From Linepithema humile (taxonomy: Eukaryota > Arthropoda > Insecta > Hymenoptera > Formicidae), in the NCBI RefSeq assembly GCF_040581485.1, contig NC_090130.1, positions 14,172,656 to 14,236,655 of the forward strand: 64,000 nucleotides of DNA, read 5' to 3'. The translations under genes and the position numbers were made by a program. Below are positions 13,140 to 24,889 of this stretch, piece by piece (position 1 is the first letter of the stretch; every line of letters begins with the position of its first letter). The notes under the pieces were generated by a model. It ran no database searches and had not been told where the DNA came from. It saw nothing but the letters and a program-made list of their open reading frames with translations.

Positions 13140-14052
13140 AGCCTTGTGTCCACGATGCTAGAACTCAATCCGAGATCTCGGTCCGAGTCCTCGAACAATA
13201 ATATTTATACTTGGCTGAATATAGTTAGCGTTGTAATCGAGTTACGATTCTTTACGATGATTTTCTGATCTATGTTATATTGCCAAGTTGGTTTATAGAT
13301 ATCATCAAGTGATGCACTGCTTGATTTCGAATGTTTTATTTTATTTAGATGGTCCAGATATTGTGATCTTAAATTATTAATTTTTTTTTTGCAATTTCAG
13401 TTGTTAGTGGTTGTCCTGTTAATTCTTTGTACTGATTACAGATTATCTGTAAAGCTTGATCTTGTTTCATACGATTATGATAATCAACACTTTTTGTAAC
13501 ATATAAACAAGAATGTTGTTGATATAACATTAATAAAATTTTAACATTTTCTTTATTATCCATTTTTTATTATAAAAGAAGTTTTTTCTGAAAATCAATT
13601 TTATATATTATTATACTTTTCTTGAAAAATAATATGTATATATAGGTTATAATATATTTTTAATGTCTAATTTAATCTGCATTAAAACTAATAATAACTA
13701 CTTATGTAAATCTTATTAATTATTAATTTTATTAATTTATTTTATTTAAGAATTATATTTCTCTTATTTTTTCAATTCTATAATTACTTACTAAAATATT
13801 ATTTATATTGTTCACAGTATCTCGTATTACTATAAATATCTTATATTTTGTCTTGACAGATAGTAAAAGAAACTAGTAAAATCTAATAACTCGCAATAAC
13901 TCGTACCGAAAAATGGGACGCAACGCATTTTTTCGTTTGAGCTTCTTATTCGAGTTTTGCATCCAAATTTAGTGTGTACATGATCCGAGTTCTAGTAACT
14001 TTCCCTCAGTCCGAGATCTCGGACCGAGTTCTAGTATCGTGGACACAAGGCT
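13140..14052. mobile_element. PIF/Harbinger-type element, 913 bp
   Basis: Perfect ends AGCCTTGTGTCCACGAT and inverse, flanked by TAA on both sides (13137-13139 and 14053-14055), the 3-bp target duplication typical of PIF/Harbinger. The subterminal palindrome CCGAGATCTCGG occurs at both ends. Unlike the short MITEs here, it still holds the accessory Myb/MADF gene, though broken, and no transposase. Confidence 0.85.
13230..13563 (-). pseudogene. MADF-domain accessory gene of the Harbinger element
   Basis: Starting at ATG 13563 the minus strand encodes NVKILLMLYQQHSCLYV and an alternation of hydrophobic residues, then QALQIICNQYKEL, matching the first half of a MADF (Myb/SANT-like) domain. A frameshift in an A run (about 13380-13391 on plus) follows; the next frame continues with LRSQYLDHLNKI and YKPTWQYN, the usual C-terminal half including the conserved Trp. 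Known role of such proteins in Harbinger elements: DNA binding and nuclear import of the transposase. No start of a transposase was found in the element. Confidence 0.75.
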
Positions 14053-14558
14053 TAAGTCTATGGCTATGCATAATATATTTTAAAATAAATTTTAAATAAT
14101 ATATAAAATATATTTAAAAATTTTTATTTTTTTTTTTTTTTTATTTACTTTCCCTATACTTGAATTTTTTAAATAATTTGATAAAAAAAATATTAAACAT
14201 AAAAATTTTTTTAATATGCACTATTTAGACATGTAATGTAAAAAATCTTTGTTAATATCTTTAAAATGTTTATTTTTTAATTTTATTGTGTAAATAAAAA
14301 ATAACACAAATATTAAAATTTGAATATAGGCAGAAGTTGACAGGAGTTGATTGGTTCACCAAAAAATAATGAACCAATCAAAAGTGACTGTTTCATGTCG
14401 TAACTCTGATTAGAGGGTCTCCAAACACACTGTAGGGATTGCACTACTATTATGTTCAGATGGCAGATTAGTAACTCAATAATTCGATGTGATAAGCCAA
14501 TAAATGTTCATATTTCTTCTGTGATATATATACACGTAGGTATAATAATCAGATATAC
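14053..14558. other. Unassigned A/T-rich spacer
   Basis: A small hairpin repeat (TTGATTGGTTC with its inverse) lies at about 14345-14385. No gene seen. Confidence 0.4.
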
Positions 14559-15341
14559 CAGTGCTCGGAATTATTTCATCTTTTCAGCCGATTCTTGTGG
14601 TATACACCTCCTTTCCTCTCTTTACCGCGCGCGCGGCAGCCGCTAGGGCCAGCGCCGTCAAGCATTAGGAGCGGCGCTATCTGATTAATGTTAAAAAATT
14701 TATAAAAGATATTTTTTTCCTTAATAGCAATAGTACTTTTATGGGTAACGTGGAAATCTATTGAAATATTTCCACATAATAAATTTAAAAATAAAAAAAA
14801 TATTTTTAATAAATTTTTTTAACTTTTAATAGTCAAGGGAGAAGAACCCAACATTTCTCGGATAGCGCCGCTCCTAACGCTCGGTGGCGCTGGCCCTAGC
14901 TAAGATCTATAGAGAGAAGGTTACCTCAGTAAAACCGGTTAAGGGCGAGGGACGATGAAGTAAGGGGGGAGCTAGAAACAGCTTGATGGCGAGGAGCGAT
15001 GAAGGAAGGGAGGAGCTAGAAACAGCTTGATGGCGAGGGGTAATGAAGGAAGGGGAGAGCATGATGATCTCATCGACAAACAGTAGTTGTCTGAGATAGC
15101 TTCTGTTCGCCGATGAGATCATCATTGCCCCTCTTGCCGCTCGCCCCTCTCTGCATTTGCCCCTCTTGCCGCTCGTCCCTCTCTGCATTTTCCCCTCTTG
15201 CCGCTCGTCCCTCTTTGCGCATGAGGTAACCTTCTCTCTATAGATCTTGGGCCCTTGCGGCTGTCGCGCGCGCGGTGAAGAGAGGAAAGGAGGCGTATAC
15301 CACGAGAATCGGCTGAAAAGATGAAATAATTCCGAGCACTG
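14559..15341. mobile_element. hAT-type MITE with a nested element
   Basis: Ends CAGTGCTCGGAATTATTTC and exact inverse GAAATAATTCCGAGCACTG, flanked by AGATATAC and AGATACAC, an 8-bp target duplication with one change, as for hAT transposons. Inverted arms run about 90 bp and include a GCGCGCGC tract. Without the nested 349-bp element it is about 425 bp, close to the 408-bp relative at 47139-47546. Confidence 0.88.
14901..15249. mobile_element. MITE with internal minisatellites and 8-9 bp target duplication, copy 1
   Basis: 349 bp, ends AAGATCTATAGAGAGAAGG and inverse, followed by GTTACCTCA. Flanked by GGCCCTAGC and GGCCCTTGC. Inside are two kinds of tandem repeat (a 42-bp unit with AGCTAGAAACAGCTTGATGG and a 30-bp unit with GCAAGAGGGG) on either side of a hairpin around GATGATCTCATCG. 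The duplication length fits Mutator-like elements (9 bp) but 8 bp cannot be excluded. Confidence 0.8.
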
Positions 15342-15480
15342 AGATACACGGTAGGAATAATAATAATAACTACGTTGTTGTTATGTGTTCTTGTTGATAA
15401 TAATAATTGCTTGACTCTCGTTAGAGTTCGAGAGTCTTCGAGAGTGAGTTCGAGAGATCGATAATCTAGTTACATGCTAA

Positions 15481-15636
15481 TGGCCGGAGCACAGACTTTT
15501 GCATAAAGCATAACGCATAAGCATAAGGAAATTGATTGGTCCATTTCCTTATGCATTTGCTTATGCTTATATATAGACCAATCAATTTTCTTATGCTTAT
15601 GCGTTATGCTTTATGTAAAAGCTTGTGCTCTCGGCT
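15481..15636. mobile_element. Harbinger-like MITE, GCATAAG family, copy 1
   Basis: A 156-bp near palindrome, TGGCCGGAGCACAGAC to GTGCTCTCGGCT, with GCATAACGCATAAGCATAAG in each arm. Flanked by TAA on both sides (15478-15480, 15637-15639), the size expected for PIF/Harbinger. Confidence 0.8.
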
Positions 15637-15645
15637 TAAGTCTAT

Positions 15646-15801
15646 TGGCCGGAGCACAGACTTTTGCATAAAGCATAACGCATAAGCATAAGGAAATTGA
15701 TTGGTCCATTTCCTTATGCATTTGCTTATGCTTATATATAGACCAATCAATTTCCTTATGCTTATGCGTTATGCTTTATGTAAAAGCTTGTGCTCTCGGC
15801 T
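15646..15801. mobile_element. GCATAAG-family MITE, copy 2
   Basis: Almost identical to copy 1, same orientation, beginning 9 bp after it. The short spacer (TTAAGTCTA) means the two sit head to tail. Confidence 0.8.
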
Positions 15802-15879
15802 ATATGGTTGGATATGTATGTAATCCTACAACACCCAAAAAACAGCACCATCTGACGTCATTTCTGCTAGCAAGAATGC

Positions 15880-16522
15880 TTCAGTGGTTGCGTTCCGTTT
15901 TGCGCATAGCCCGCATCGTTCGCATCGCTAATGCTTAGCGCATTGGCTGCGTTTCGTTTCATTATGCGCATGATACATGCTTTGAAACGGAACGATATTG
16001 AACGCATTAGAAGCGGAAAATCAAAATTGATTCCACAATAAATTGCGCTATCAATGTGACAATGTTTTTAATTGATGAAATGGGTGACAGTAATAGTAGT
16101 GAATCATCAATGACTCTTCCATTATGACTCTTCCTATTTTGACACTTTTTACAATATCGCTATCAATTGCCATATGCAATTACGCAATCGCATGGAACGC
16201 ATAAGCCGAGAGCACAAGCTTTTACATAAAGCATAACGCATAAGCATAAGGAAATTGATTGGTCTATATATAAGCATAAGCAAATGCATAAGGAAATGGA
16301 CCAATCAATTTCCTTATGCTTATGCGTTATGCTTTATGCAAAAGTCTGTGCTCCGGCCAATAAGCTGCTGCAACTCAAACTTGAGGTAGCTGATGCGTGT
16401 ATTATGCCCTGCAGGTGGTGGGGATCTAGGGAATTCTAAGCGCGTTTCATGCGCGCATTGAGTGAAACGGAACGTTTTCTATGTAATTCGTGCGCATAAT
16501 GTGCGAAACGGAACGCAACCAG
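15880..16522. mobile_element. Element with AGTGGTTGCGTTCCGTTT ends
   Basis: Inverted ends CAGTGGTTGCGTTCCG and CGGAACGCAACCAGTG, with further GAAACGGAACG motifs inside. Carries copy 3 of the GCATAAG MITE. No coding region. Superfamily not determined; flanks give no clear duplication. Confidence 0.6.
16204..16359. mobile_element. GCATAAG-family MITE, copy 3, inverted
   Basis: Inverted relative to copies 1 and 2, nested in the 15880-16522 element, flanked by ATA on both sides. Ends AGCCGAGAGCACAAGC and GTCTGTGCTCCGGCCA. Confidence 0.8.
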
Positions 16523-16674
16523 TGTACACTTGTTGCACTAGTACAGAAAGTTCAGCTACAAAGAATAAACCTAAAGTGTGTGAAGTTGTCTGAAATAGGT
16601 TTTATTTTATTTGTAAACAAAATTGTTTATATTAGCAAACGTTACATAAATATAAATATCTCACTAGACTAACA

Positions 16675-17357
16675 ATGAGAAAGATTTTGTACACACTTTT
16701 TTCCTTGATGATTTTGGCGAGTCAAGGTATATTACTTTACTTTGATATAAAAGGGCGTGGTTGAATCATTTCAGGTTAGGATATCACTTTGAAATAATAA
16801 TATTCTAATTACAGGCAATAGTACCTTATACTGTTATAGATGTAACAGTAATCATCCTGGATGTGGAACACCTTTAAATTGGTTGTGGTATTGGGGAGAA
16901 ACCTGTCCAGAATACGATGATAAATGCGTGAAAATAATTGAACGAAAAGGAGGTGATTATTAGTTCATTTATTACGGGATCAAATATCATGGTCATGTTG
17001 TAAAATCTTGAGATGTTGTAAAAATATCTACATATAATAGTATTTACATATATATAATAATTATAAATTTTTTTAGCCGAAACTATCATTACACGTGAAT
17101 GTCTAAGCGCTGTACGTAGTTTTAGGACAGATATTCCTGCAGATCATTATGAGGGTTGCAGACCTGCTGCTAAAGATGTACGATTAGGACATTATGTCAA
17201 TAATAGTATCCATCAATTAGATATTCATCGTGATTATTATGATGAAGTCACTTGGTGCTTTTGTTACTTTGATCATAGATGCAATAATGCAGAGAATATT
17301 ACTCTTTCAATAATGCTTATAACTTTAGGACTTGCTGTACAATATTTTACATCTTAA
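16675..17357 (+). CDS. crim: Ly6/uPAR-type GPI-anchored protein, crim-like
   Basis: Three exons, all phases matching: 16675-16726, 16815-16952 and 17077-17357, 156 residues. Residues 1-18 form a signal peptide (MRKILYTLFSLMILASQG). The mature part opens with LYCYRCNSNHPGCG, then CPEYDDKCVKIIERKG, ITRECLSAVRSF, DIPADHYEGCRP and a closing Cys cluster FCYFDHRCNN, the Ly6 three-finger pattern ending C-N. A hydrophobic C-terminal tail (about 18 residues) fits a GPI-anchor signal. The match to Drosophila crimpled (crim), needed for septate junctions and tracheal tube form, is strong over the Cys-rich core. Each intron is under 125 bp. The start gives a normal signal peptide. No stop or shift: looks functional. 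Confidence 0.88.
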
Positions 17358-18850
17358 GACTGTTATACGATATCTTATATCATGTTTTTTACTTGAGTGT
17401 ATAGCACTTCAAATGTTTTAAAGAAGAAACAAAATTTTACACATTTAAAGATAAACTAGAACAATACAGGCGCGCACTACGCACGCGCACTTATAATAAT
17501 TTAATAATTATGAAATTACATATTTTAATAAAATTTTGTATAATTTTAAATAACCGTCAAAATAACCTTTGCTCTCAAACTATCAAACTGTCAGAATAAT
17601 CGCGATAACCAATCAGCGTCGCGGAAAAGCGACGACAATAAATTTCGATATATGCGCGAGTAATCGACTTTACATGTTTTTTTTAAGAGTGAAATATCAT
17701 CATTTTTTAAATAGATTTTACAACGTAAGATTAATATAGCAAAATTCTCGCAATTTTTAAGTATTCTTTTAAATCCATTGAAAGAAAGTATTACTTTAGT
17801 CTTTTTATCTCTAAATGTATTACTTCTACATTACTAGATAATATTACTTTTACATTAATAGATATTAACAAATTCTTCGGCTAATTTAAAGATAAAATTC
17901 TTTATTAAAATATTGAGATTATGACACTTTTTAAGTGAAGTCCGGAATTTAACGAACACAGCAATAGGAACAAGACAGACAGTATAAGCTGGACAGCCAA
18001 CAAACACAAGAAGAAACAGACATATAAATGCTACAAACAGGCACAGAAGGAAATGGAAACATAGAAATTGCAAATGGACACAATTTTAATAATATCTTGC
18101 TTTATATGTGAGTAGCAAATCCATAATAGAATTATAGATCTCATTTTTTACTTAAAACACTGGTCAATATGCGATGGTTTCTCACTTTATGTGGGAAATT
18201 GGACAATTTAAACTGTGTCTGTTTTTAATCTATGTGTGTCCATTTTTTCTTGCGTTTGTTTGCAATCTTTATATGTCCATTTCTTTTTGTATTTCTTTGG
18301 AATGGAAACAAACTTACACTGTGTCTCGTTCATATTGCTGTGTGTGTTAAATCTCATCTGTATCTCTTATACTTATAGATAAAAAATTTTAATATTAACA
18401 AATTATAGAGTTTAAAACTAAAATATGGTTTTTCAAAAATAAACTGATAGAAAAAGCAATAAGAATTAAAAATGTGGTTGTCAGAGTGCAAAAATTATTG
18501 ACTATTATAAATTAATACGTAAAAAAATATTTCATTAACTGTATTCTGACATGCACTTGGCAGTACTGAGCATAGCAGTTGGTGAGTTCGTTTTTTGCTA
18601 CATTAATTGTTTTTTTCTATGTTATCTAAATCTATTTTTTTTTCATGTTCTGTCAAACTAAATATCGATTCACAAATTGTAGCCAAAACGTTTTTTTGTA
18701 TTAGGTGTGTGAATTAATTTGGTGTCTTTAATTTTACTTATTGCTAGTAACTCGTAAAATTATTTATTTTTCTGTTCTAATATGGTTTTAAGAAATTGTA
18801 AATTATGATCACTAAATACTAATACAGCAAAATAAATTATACAATCTCAA
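17358..18850. other. Downstream intergenic DNA, nothing assigned
   Basis: The 3' flank of the crim-like gene. The frame at 17855-18073 (minus) is hydrophobic but has no known domain. Several GTGTCCATTT and TGTCCATTTC motifs suggest an old repeat at 18050-18310. Confidence 0.4.
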
Positions 18851-18859
18851 AAACCAGCA

Positions 18860-19165
18860 ATAAGTACGATGACCATGGATAAAACGGATGTATCAGGCAC
18901 TGCATTCCTTTTGCACTTTAATTTAAAAAAAAATACTGCTGAAGTTGTCAATATGATTTGTACGGGGCCGATATGATTTGGAGAAGGCTCTTGTATCATA
19001 AAACATGCAAGAAATGCAAATCAAAGCAATCAAAGATTTCGTAAAGAAAACTATAATTTGAATGATGAACCACGTTCAACCAAACAAATTTAAAGATGAG
19101 AAATTGCAATTCAAATAAGACTCCACACAAATTCAAAAAGAATTTTCTGAGCAGTTAGGAATGAT
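18860..19165 (+). pseudogene. Mariner-type transposase, N-terminal fragment
   Basis: Translation gives FLLHFNLKKNTAEVVNMIC, then GEGS and NLNDEPRSTKQI, matching the helix-turn-helix start of mariner/SETMAR transposases (xxLxFxFKKGxxAxEA ... FxxGDFDLxDxPRSGRP). Several stops and shifts. The catalytic domain is absent; the sequence turns into A/T-rich DNA near 19165. Confidence 0.6.
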
Positions 19166-19419
19166 CCATGAAATCATTTTCTTTTTTTGTAATTTTTTCA
19201 CAAAACTTTTTTCACAAAAAAGAGACCGAGTTAATTTACACATTTAATATAAGTTATTAATTTATAATGGTTAATCGTTCTTGTGTTCCGAAAACCATGC
19301 TTCTGGTTCTTATTGTTTTCTTTATCACCGTTAATAAATTAAAGTTTAGATGCTGAAATATAGTACAACATGATGATAAAAGCATTCATATTAATTTTTT
19401 TCTAACATTGACATTGAAG

Positions 19420-19742
19420 ACAAGGTGTCCCGCATTGAGCACATTGTACGGTAATGGCACATTCCTGAATCATTTTCAGATGAAAATTTTAATACTAAAT
19501 GACTACGACAATTCTGATATCAAAATGTTGAGGCTATAATTTTTAAATGGGAAACATTTAGTTGATCAATCAAGTTGCTCCAGTTCGCGCGCTTAGGCAC
19601 ATCGCACAGAAATGAAGATATATTCAGATTAGTTTTCCATTTAAAAATTATTATAGCCACATTTTGATATTAGGATTGTCATTTCAAAATAATTTCTGCA
19701 ATGTGCTATTACAGTGCACGGTGCACCCAAAGTGTGACATCC
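19420..19742. repeat. Fold-back repeat
   Basis: Arms of about 140 bp: GATATCAAAATGTTGAGGCT on the left and its inverse AGCCACATTTTGATATTAGG on the right, ending near CAAAGTGTGACATCC. No coding capacity. Confidence 0.65.
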
Positions 19743-20679
19743 TCTATATAAATAATAATTACTATATGTGTATGTACATATCTTAATAGTAAATATCTAT
19801 TATTCATAACATTTATGTAAAAATATTGATGTGATATTATTATCCGATACATATAAAACAAGCTGTCATATGACATACTTTTACTGATTTGTTGTTTTAA
19901 GTTTCCACATATGATAAAGTTTGTTACAATAATATTTGTAAAATAAATATTTTATAAGTTTTTTTTTAATAATTATGTTAATATTTTGATATTTTACAAT
20001 ATTTTTTTTATACATAATATAAATAATTATAACATTAGTCAAAAAATTAATTGTCAAAAGCTTTATAGTAATAAATAAAAAATCGTAAATTCTGAACTTA
20101 GTAATAACATAATAGCTTGTTTTTTATGTGTTATTTAATAATATTTTATACATATTTTTATAAAAAGTTTATTTGCGGTATGAATTGTAAGTATGAATAA
20201 GATCTTATTATTGATTTTATCAAAATTTGCATCTTGAAATCGAAGAAACGAAATTTATTATATTAAAAAAAACTTGCTTTTGTTTCTTTATTATTTTATT
20301 ATATTATTTTTAAACGCGATGGATCAACATTATCCTATACGGTACAGAAAGATTTCAGGAACATTGCAAAAATATTTTATTGCAATATTGCAACATTGCA
20401 CAGAAATTACGAAATTTTCAATTAACTTTATATGAATTATGTATCACAGTTAATAATATATGAGACTAATTTGTAAAACTTTTTTTAATATTTTTTAAGG
20501 TAAATCTAACAAGTCGTGTCACTAACATATTATATTATATGAATATTATTAATACATGTTTGCATAAATGGTATAAATTTATATTAATGTATAAGACATT
20601 TAGTAATTATTTATAATTAGAGAGCCACCTTCAATTTTAATAATTTTTATATATGTTATCAAGGTCATTATTGAATACT
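19743..20679. other. Unassigned A/T-rich spacer
   Basis: No gene. A short GCAATATTGCAACATTGC stretch at about 20381 is a fragment of the family at 20680-21392. Confidence 0.4.
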
Positions 20680-21392
20680 ACCCATACAGCACAAAACATT
20701 GCATTTACATTGCAGCAATGTTACAATCTTGCAAGTTGCAATGTAATATTGTTGAGAGATTATTGGAACATTGAATTGTAATATTTCATGAGAATGTGAC
20801 AGCAACATTGTAAAAACATTACAAGAGCAATATTCGGTAATCGCTATCCAGGGAGAAATACAGGTCGAAGAAACGTCTATAGACATTGTCTATAGATGTC
20901 TATTAGATGTCTATTAGACGTTTCTTTGACCTGTATTTCTCCCTGGATAGTTCGTTTACCGTTATGCGACGCGCGTTGCAAAATCTATTTCGTATTTAAG
21001 TTTTAGTCATGATGATATAAAACTTCCAAAGAGTGACTAGTAAGGTTAAAGACCTTAGTAATTATTTTTATCAGTTAAATTTTTCTGATACGACCCTAAC
21101 ACAGGGAATTCAGATATTGAACTAATTGTTCAGAAATCGGACAGATAAATGTCCGAATAAATAAAATTATATACAACATTATTCTAAGATTGTAATAACA
21201 ATGCATTATTGCAAATTCATTACATTGCAATATTACTGTAATATTTCGTTACAATCTTTTTAAAGGTGGACACTTTAACGTTGTTGCAGTCCCACAGCAA
21301 TGATGCAACAACATTTTGCAGTAAATTTGCAATATTGCAACATTGCGAAAGATTGATGCAATGTGTATGCAATTTTTGTGTGCTGTATGGGT
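20680..21392. mobile_element. CCCAG-type element with GCAATGTT arms
   Basis: Ends ACCCATACAGCACAAAA and its inverse TTTTTGTGTGCTGTATGGGT. Arms are variations of TTGCAATATTGC and GCAATGTT. The core at 20955-21160 is recognisably the core of 640-1538 and 5330-6534 (ATTTCGTATTTAAGTTTTAG, TATCAGTTAAATTT, TTGTTCAGAAATCGG). Same architecture, different arm sequence. Confidence 0.72.
20844..20950. mobile_element. Short palindromic MITE nested in the CCCAG element
   Basis: CTATCCAGGGAGAAATACAG and its perfect inverse surround tandem TAGATGTCTAT units. 107 bp, placed between the left arm and the core of the host element. Confidence 0.75.
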
Positions 21393-22150
21393 ATGAAGGT
21401 TTTAGCTGGCGTTCGTTGTTTATTAAAAAGTTATAAACAAAATAAGTCACGAATTACACGTAATTTTCGGACACATTTAGAAGTAGGGTGCAGAGGGAAA
21501 GACTCCGCCCCACTCTCGCATTTAATTTACTATACGTAAATAAACGTAATTGTGAAAATGCTCTGAATATCGAAATAAACAATTACATATTTATTTTTTG
21601 GCATCAATGTCTCGTCGTATCACTTGCATTTTAAATAAATAATTAAGAATTAATATAGAATCTTCATTATAGTAAATGTATTGTCAAATGAAGGACTTCA
21701 TGTAACATGTTGAAGCTACGAATTCGCATCAAAAACCGTGTGTCTGACAATACGTATATAACACAAACAAGAAGAAAACTTTTATTACAACAGTGTAATG
21801 AGTTTTCATTGAAATTTCTAAGCTGGAGCAATACGAAAAATTACTTCTGTATCTCTTATTTATGAATAAGTCCTTATTGGCATTCGAAAATTAGGTGTAA
21901 TTTGTGAAACTTATTTTAACAACATAGAAGCAAATTATCCTTCGATTTATTGATTTCAATAAGAAAGGTAAACAAAAACAATCTACTCTCAGGAAACAAT
22001 ATAATATGAAAACGTATAGTGTACAGATAGACATAGTGTCAGAAAATTACGTGCTATTCATTAAACTTATTTTATTAACAGCTTTTTAATAAACAGCGAG
22101 TGCCGGCTAAAACTTTCACAACATTTCTCAGCGTAATAACCTTAATAATA
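21393..22150. other. Unassigned spacer
   Basis: No gene or repeat resolved. Confidence 0.35.
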
Positions 22151-22152
22151 TA

Positions 22153-23089
22153 CACTACGCGTGTAAATTAAAGGATAGAAAATTTCGGGTCGATTTTTGG
22201 GTGTTTTCTGACCGGCTGTATCTCCGCGAACAATAGACGAAAAAAATTATTTTAAAAAAGCGTTTTGAAGCTTGAATCTTCTAGTTTCTGAATCTTCGAA
22301 GAAAACTCCTGTATCATCATTTTTAACTGAGTTATCCTTTATTGAACGGATCAATCCGAAAATAAAAAAATTTCCCCAAATTGGGCAACGTGTACGGACC
22401 AGAAAAATTTTTTTTATTAAAAACCGATTCCATGACGTTAAAGCTTATACAATTCTCAACAATTTGTTTTTTTAGTGAGTGCTGTACGATTTTTTTTGAC
22501 CGAGTTATTGGCGGTTAAAGCAAAATTCGTACTTTCAACTTTAAACATCCGTAGCTCCTGAACAAATTGTCGTACGACATCGACTATGGGTTTTTTGGAA
22601 AGTTCAAAGTCTCCCCTATAAGACGCTCTTTTTAGAATTTTGATCCGACATTTTTTTTATTTTGACATATTGACTGCAAAAACATGTTAAAAATCGCGTT
22701 TTTCTCTTTTTCCATTCACCTGGGCGCCACTTCGTGAAAAATGATTAAAACCCCTGAGTGTCCACGTTTTTTTTTTAGTTAAAGGTATGCCCAGTAACCG
22801 CGTCAAATCTCGAGAGCGCTGGATTTTTCTTTCCCCAATTTGGGGAAATTTTTTTCATTTCCGGATTGGTCCGTTCAATGAAAGATAACTCACAATCAGT
22901 TAAAAACGATGATATGGGAGTTTTCTGCGAAAATTCAGAAACTAGAAGATTCAAGCTTCAAAACGCTTTCAAACGCTCAAAGCTTTTTTAAAAGATTTTT
23001 TTCGTCCATTTTTCGCGGAGATACAGTCGCTCAGAAAACACCCAAAAATCGACCCAAAATTTTCTATCCCTTAATTTTGACGCGTAGTG
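22153..23089. mobile_element. TA-flanked element with about 230-bp inverted arms
   Basis: 937 bp, ends CACTACGCGTGTAAATTAAA and inverse TTTTGACGCGTAGTG, each next to TA (22151-22152 and 23090-23091). Long arms include GGTCGATTTTTGGGTGTTTT and its inverse. The interior holds a second pairing around TTTCCCCAAATTGGG. TA target sites suggest the Tc1/mariner group; no transposase, so the group is inference. Confidence 0.75.
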
Positions 23090-23587
23090 TATATAAAATT
23101 ATTGAAATCGAAGGTGAGTTCCTAATTGTGATAATTATCAAAAATATTTTACCAAACAACCCAAATAGACCCAAATAGATAAGTTGAATATTAAATGAAA
23201 AAATTCAATCAATATAATGATATAATTATAACAACATTTAATGATTATCAATTTTATTTATAATTAAATGCTGTTATTATGTTGTCACATTTTTAGACAA
23301 ATTTATTAGATAAGTTGTATACCAACAAGTTTTTATCTGGAAAGTTTATATATCGCAAAGCCGTCCATTAATATAATAGATAAGAACTAATTATATATAT
23401 GTAATGACAATTTTGTTTTTAACGTTTTATATTACTTTTATATATTTTTTTATATCAATTTACTTTATAAAAAATGTATAAATATATACTATTATAATAA
23501 ATATATTTTTAATAGATATATTAATTATTTCTCTATTATCTATTCTCTATCATATTAACAATGTAATCTACAAGATTTGCTATCAAT

Positions 23588-24511
23588 AGGGAAGAGGAAA
23601 GAGTATATTAATGACATGACTTATAAATCGTTATTGACAAGCGATGGAATCCTCCTATGAGCTTATAAGTTGCCCAAAATTCACAAGCCGGGGTGCCACC
23701 TGCGATTAATAGTCTTATCTATCAATAGTACTTTTTACACACTTGCTACATTCTTTCACAAAATTATATACAATAGCTTACCAATATCAGAAAGTAACAT
23801 TGAAAATAGTTTTCAATTGGTACAAAAGTTAAGCAAGATTAAAATCAATGGGGATAATCAACTGATTTTGTTAGATGTAATCTCTATGTTCACAAATATT
23901 CTCATTGATTCAGCGATTGAAAGCATATCAAAAAGGTGGAGATTGATTTCAGAGATACATCTATCCCGAGGAACGAATTTCTTCTTACGGGGGTACGCCT
24001 AGTTTTGTGTGAGTTTAACTTTTTTAGATTCAACAATAAAATTTATAAACAGATTTTTGGGACTCCCATGGGCTCTCCCCTGTCGCCATTAATTGCTGAT
24101 TTGGTTCTCCAAAATATTGAGAGAAATGCGATTGTAAGTTTACCATTTACATTACCTTTTTATTATAGGTATGTGGATGACATAGTTTTAGCCGCTCCAA
24201 CCAATTCCATAGATGTCATTTTTAAAATTTTTAATTCTTTTTATGATAGACTAAAATTTACTTTAGAAATTGGTGCTTTCAATCGTATTAATTTTCTGGA
24301 TGTCACCATAATAATAGAAAAAGGGAAATTATTTTCGATAGGTTCCAGAAACCTACATACTTCCTCAAGGAGATATTTAAATTATTTTTCTCATCACCCC
24401 ATTTCCCATAAGAGAAGCACAATTTTGGGCCTGATAGACAGAATGTTCTTATTCTCCCATCCAAAATTCCACCATAAGAATATAAAATTAATTATATTTG
24501 TAGGATTATAG
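23588..24511 (+). pseudogene. Penelope-like reverse transcriptase, 5' and 3' truncated
   Basis: Recognised from YKLPKIHKPGCHLRLIV (fingers; family LPKIHKP), then LISLDV-like LILLDVISMFTNI, FGTPMGSPLSPLIADLVLQ (motif with Pro-Met-Gly), YYRYVDDIVLA (catalytic YVDD) and RYLNYFSHHPISHKRS. There is an in-frame TGA before Ala-Tyr-Lys-Leu and a frameshift at about 23936. The GIY-YIG endonuclease that follows the RT in most Penelope-like elements is not present; the frame ends at 24511. Long dead. Confidence 0.85.
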
Positions 24512-24889
24512 ATATGTTTATTTAATAAAATATAGAGTACAGTTAATCACAGGATACATCGTGATCTTTTCCTTACAGAAGATCGCTCGAGACTGTCTTT
24601 TCACTCATTTCTGTACGCACTTTTATACCCTGACGAGTAGTAACATAAGAGAAAATCGACATTGTTTGTCGCGGACTGCCAAAAGAGTCATCTACTTATA
24701 ATTATGTCGATAGATACCGCGACCGGAAACATAAAAGGAATAAAAGAAATAAAACATTAGACGACGGATCGATCTGTCGGCAGCGGATCAATAGATCCCA
24801 CATATTTTGTTGAATAACAGATATCTATTACATTTTATTTTTTCGACTTTGCATAATAGGCTTAGGTTTGTTTTATAATAAAATTAATA
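24512..24889. other. Unassigned, possibly LTR-derived
   Basis: Somewhat richer in G/C, with no frame. TACAGTTAATCACAGGATAC and a later TATAATTATGTCGATAGATA resemble pieces of an LTR, but no ends were found. Confidence 0.3.

Noticed and set aside
17855..18073. Possible membrane protein on minus
   Set aside because: Hydrophobic by A/T-rich composition; no start context, splice sites or family match.
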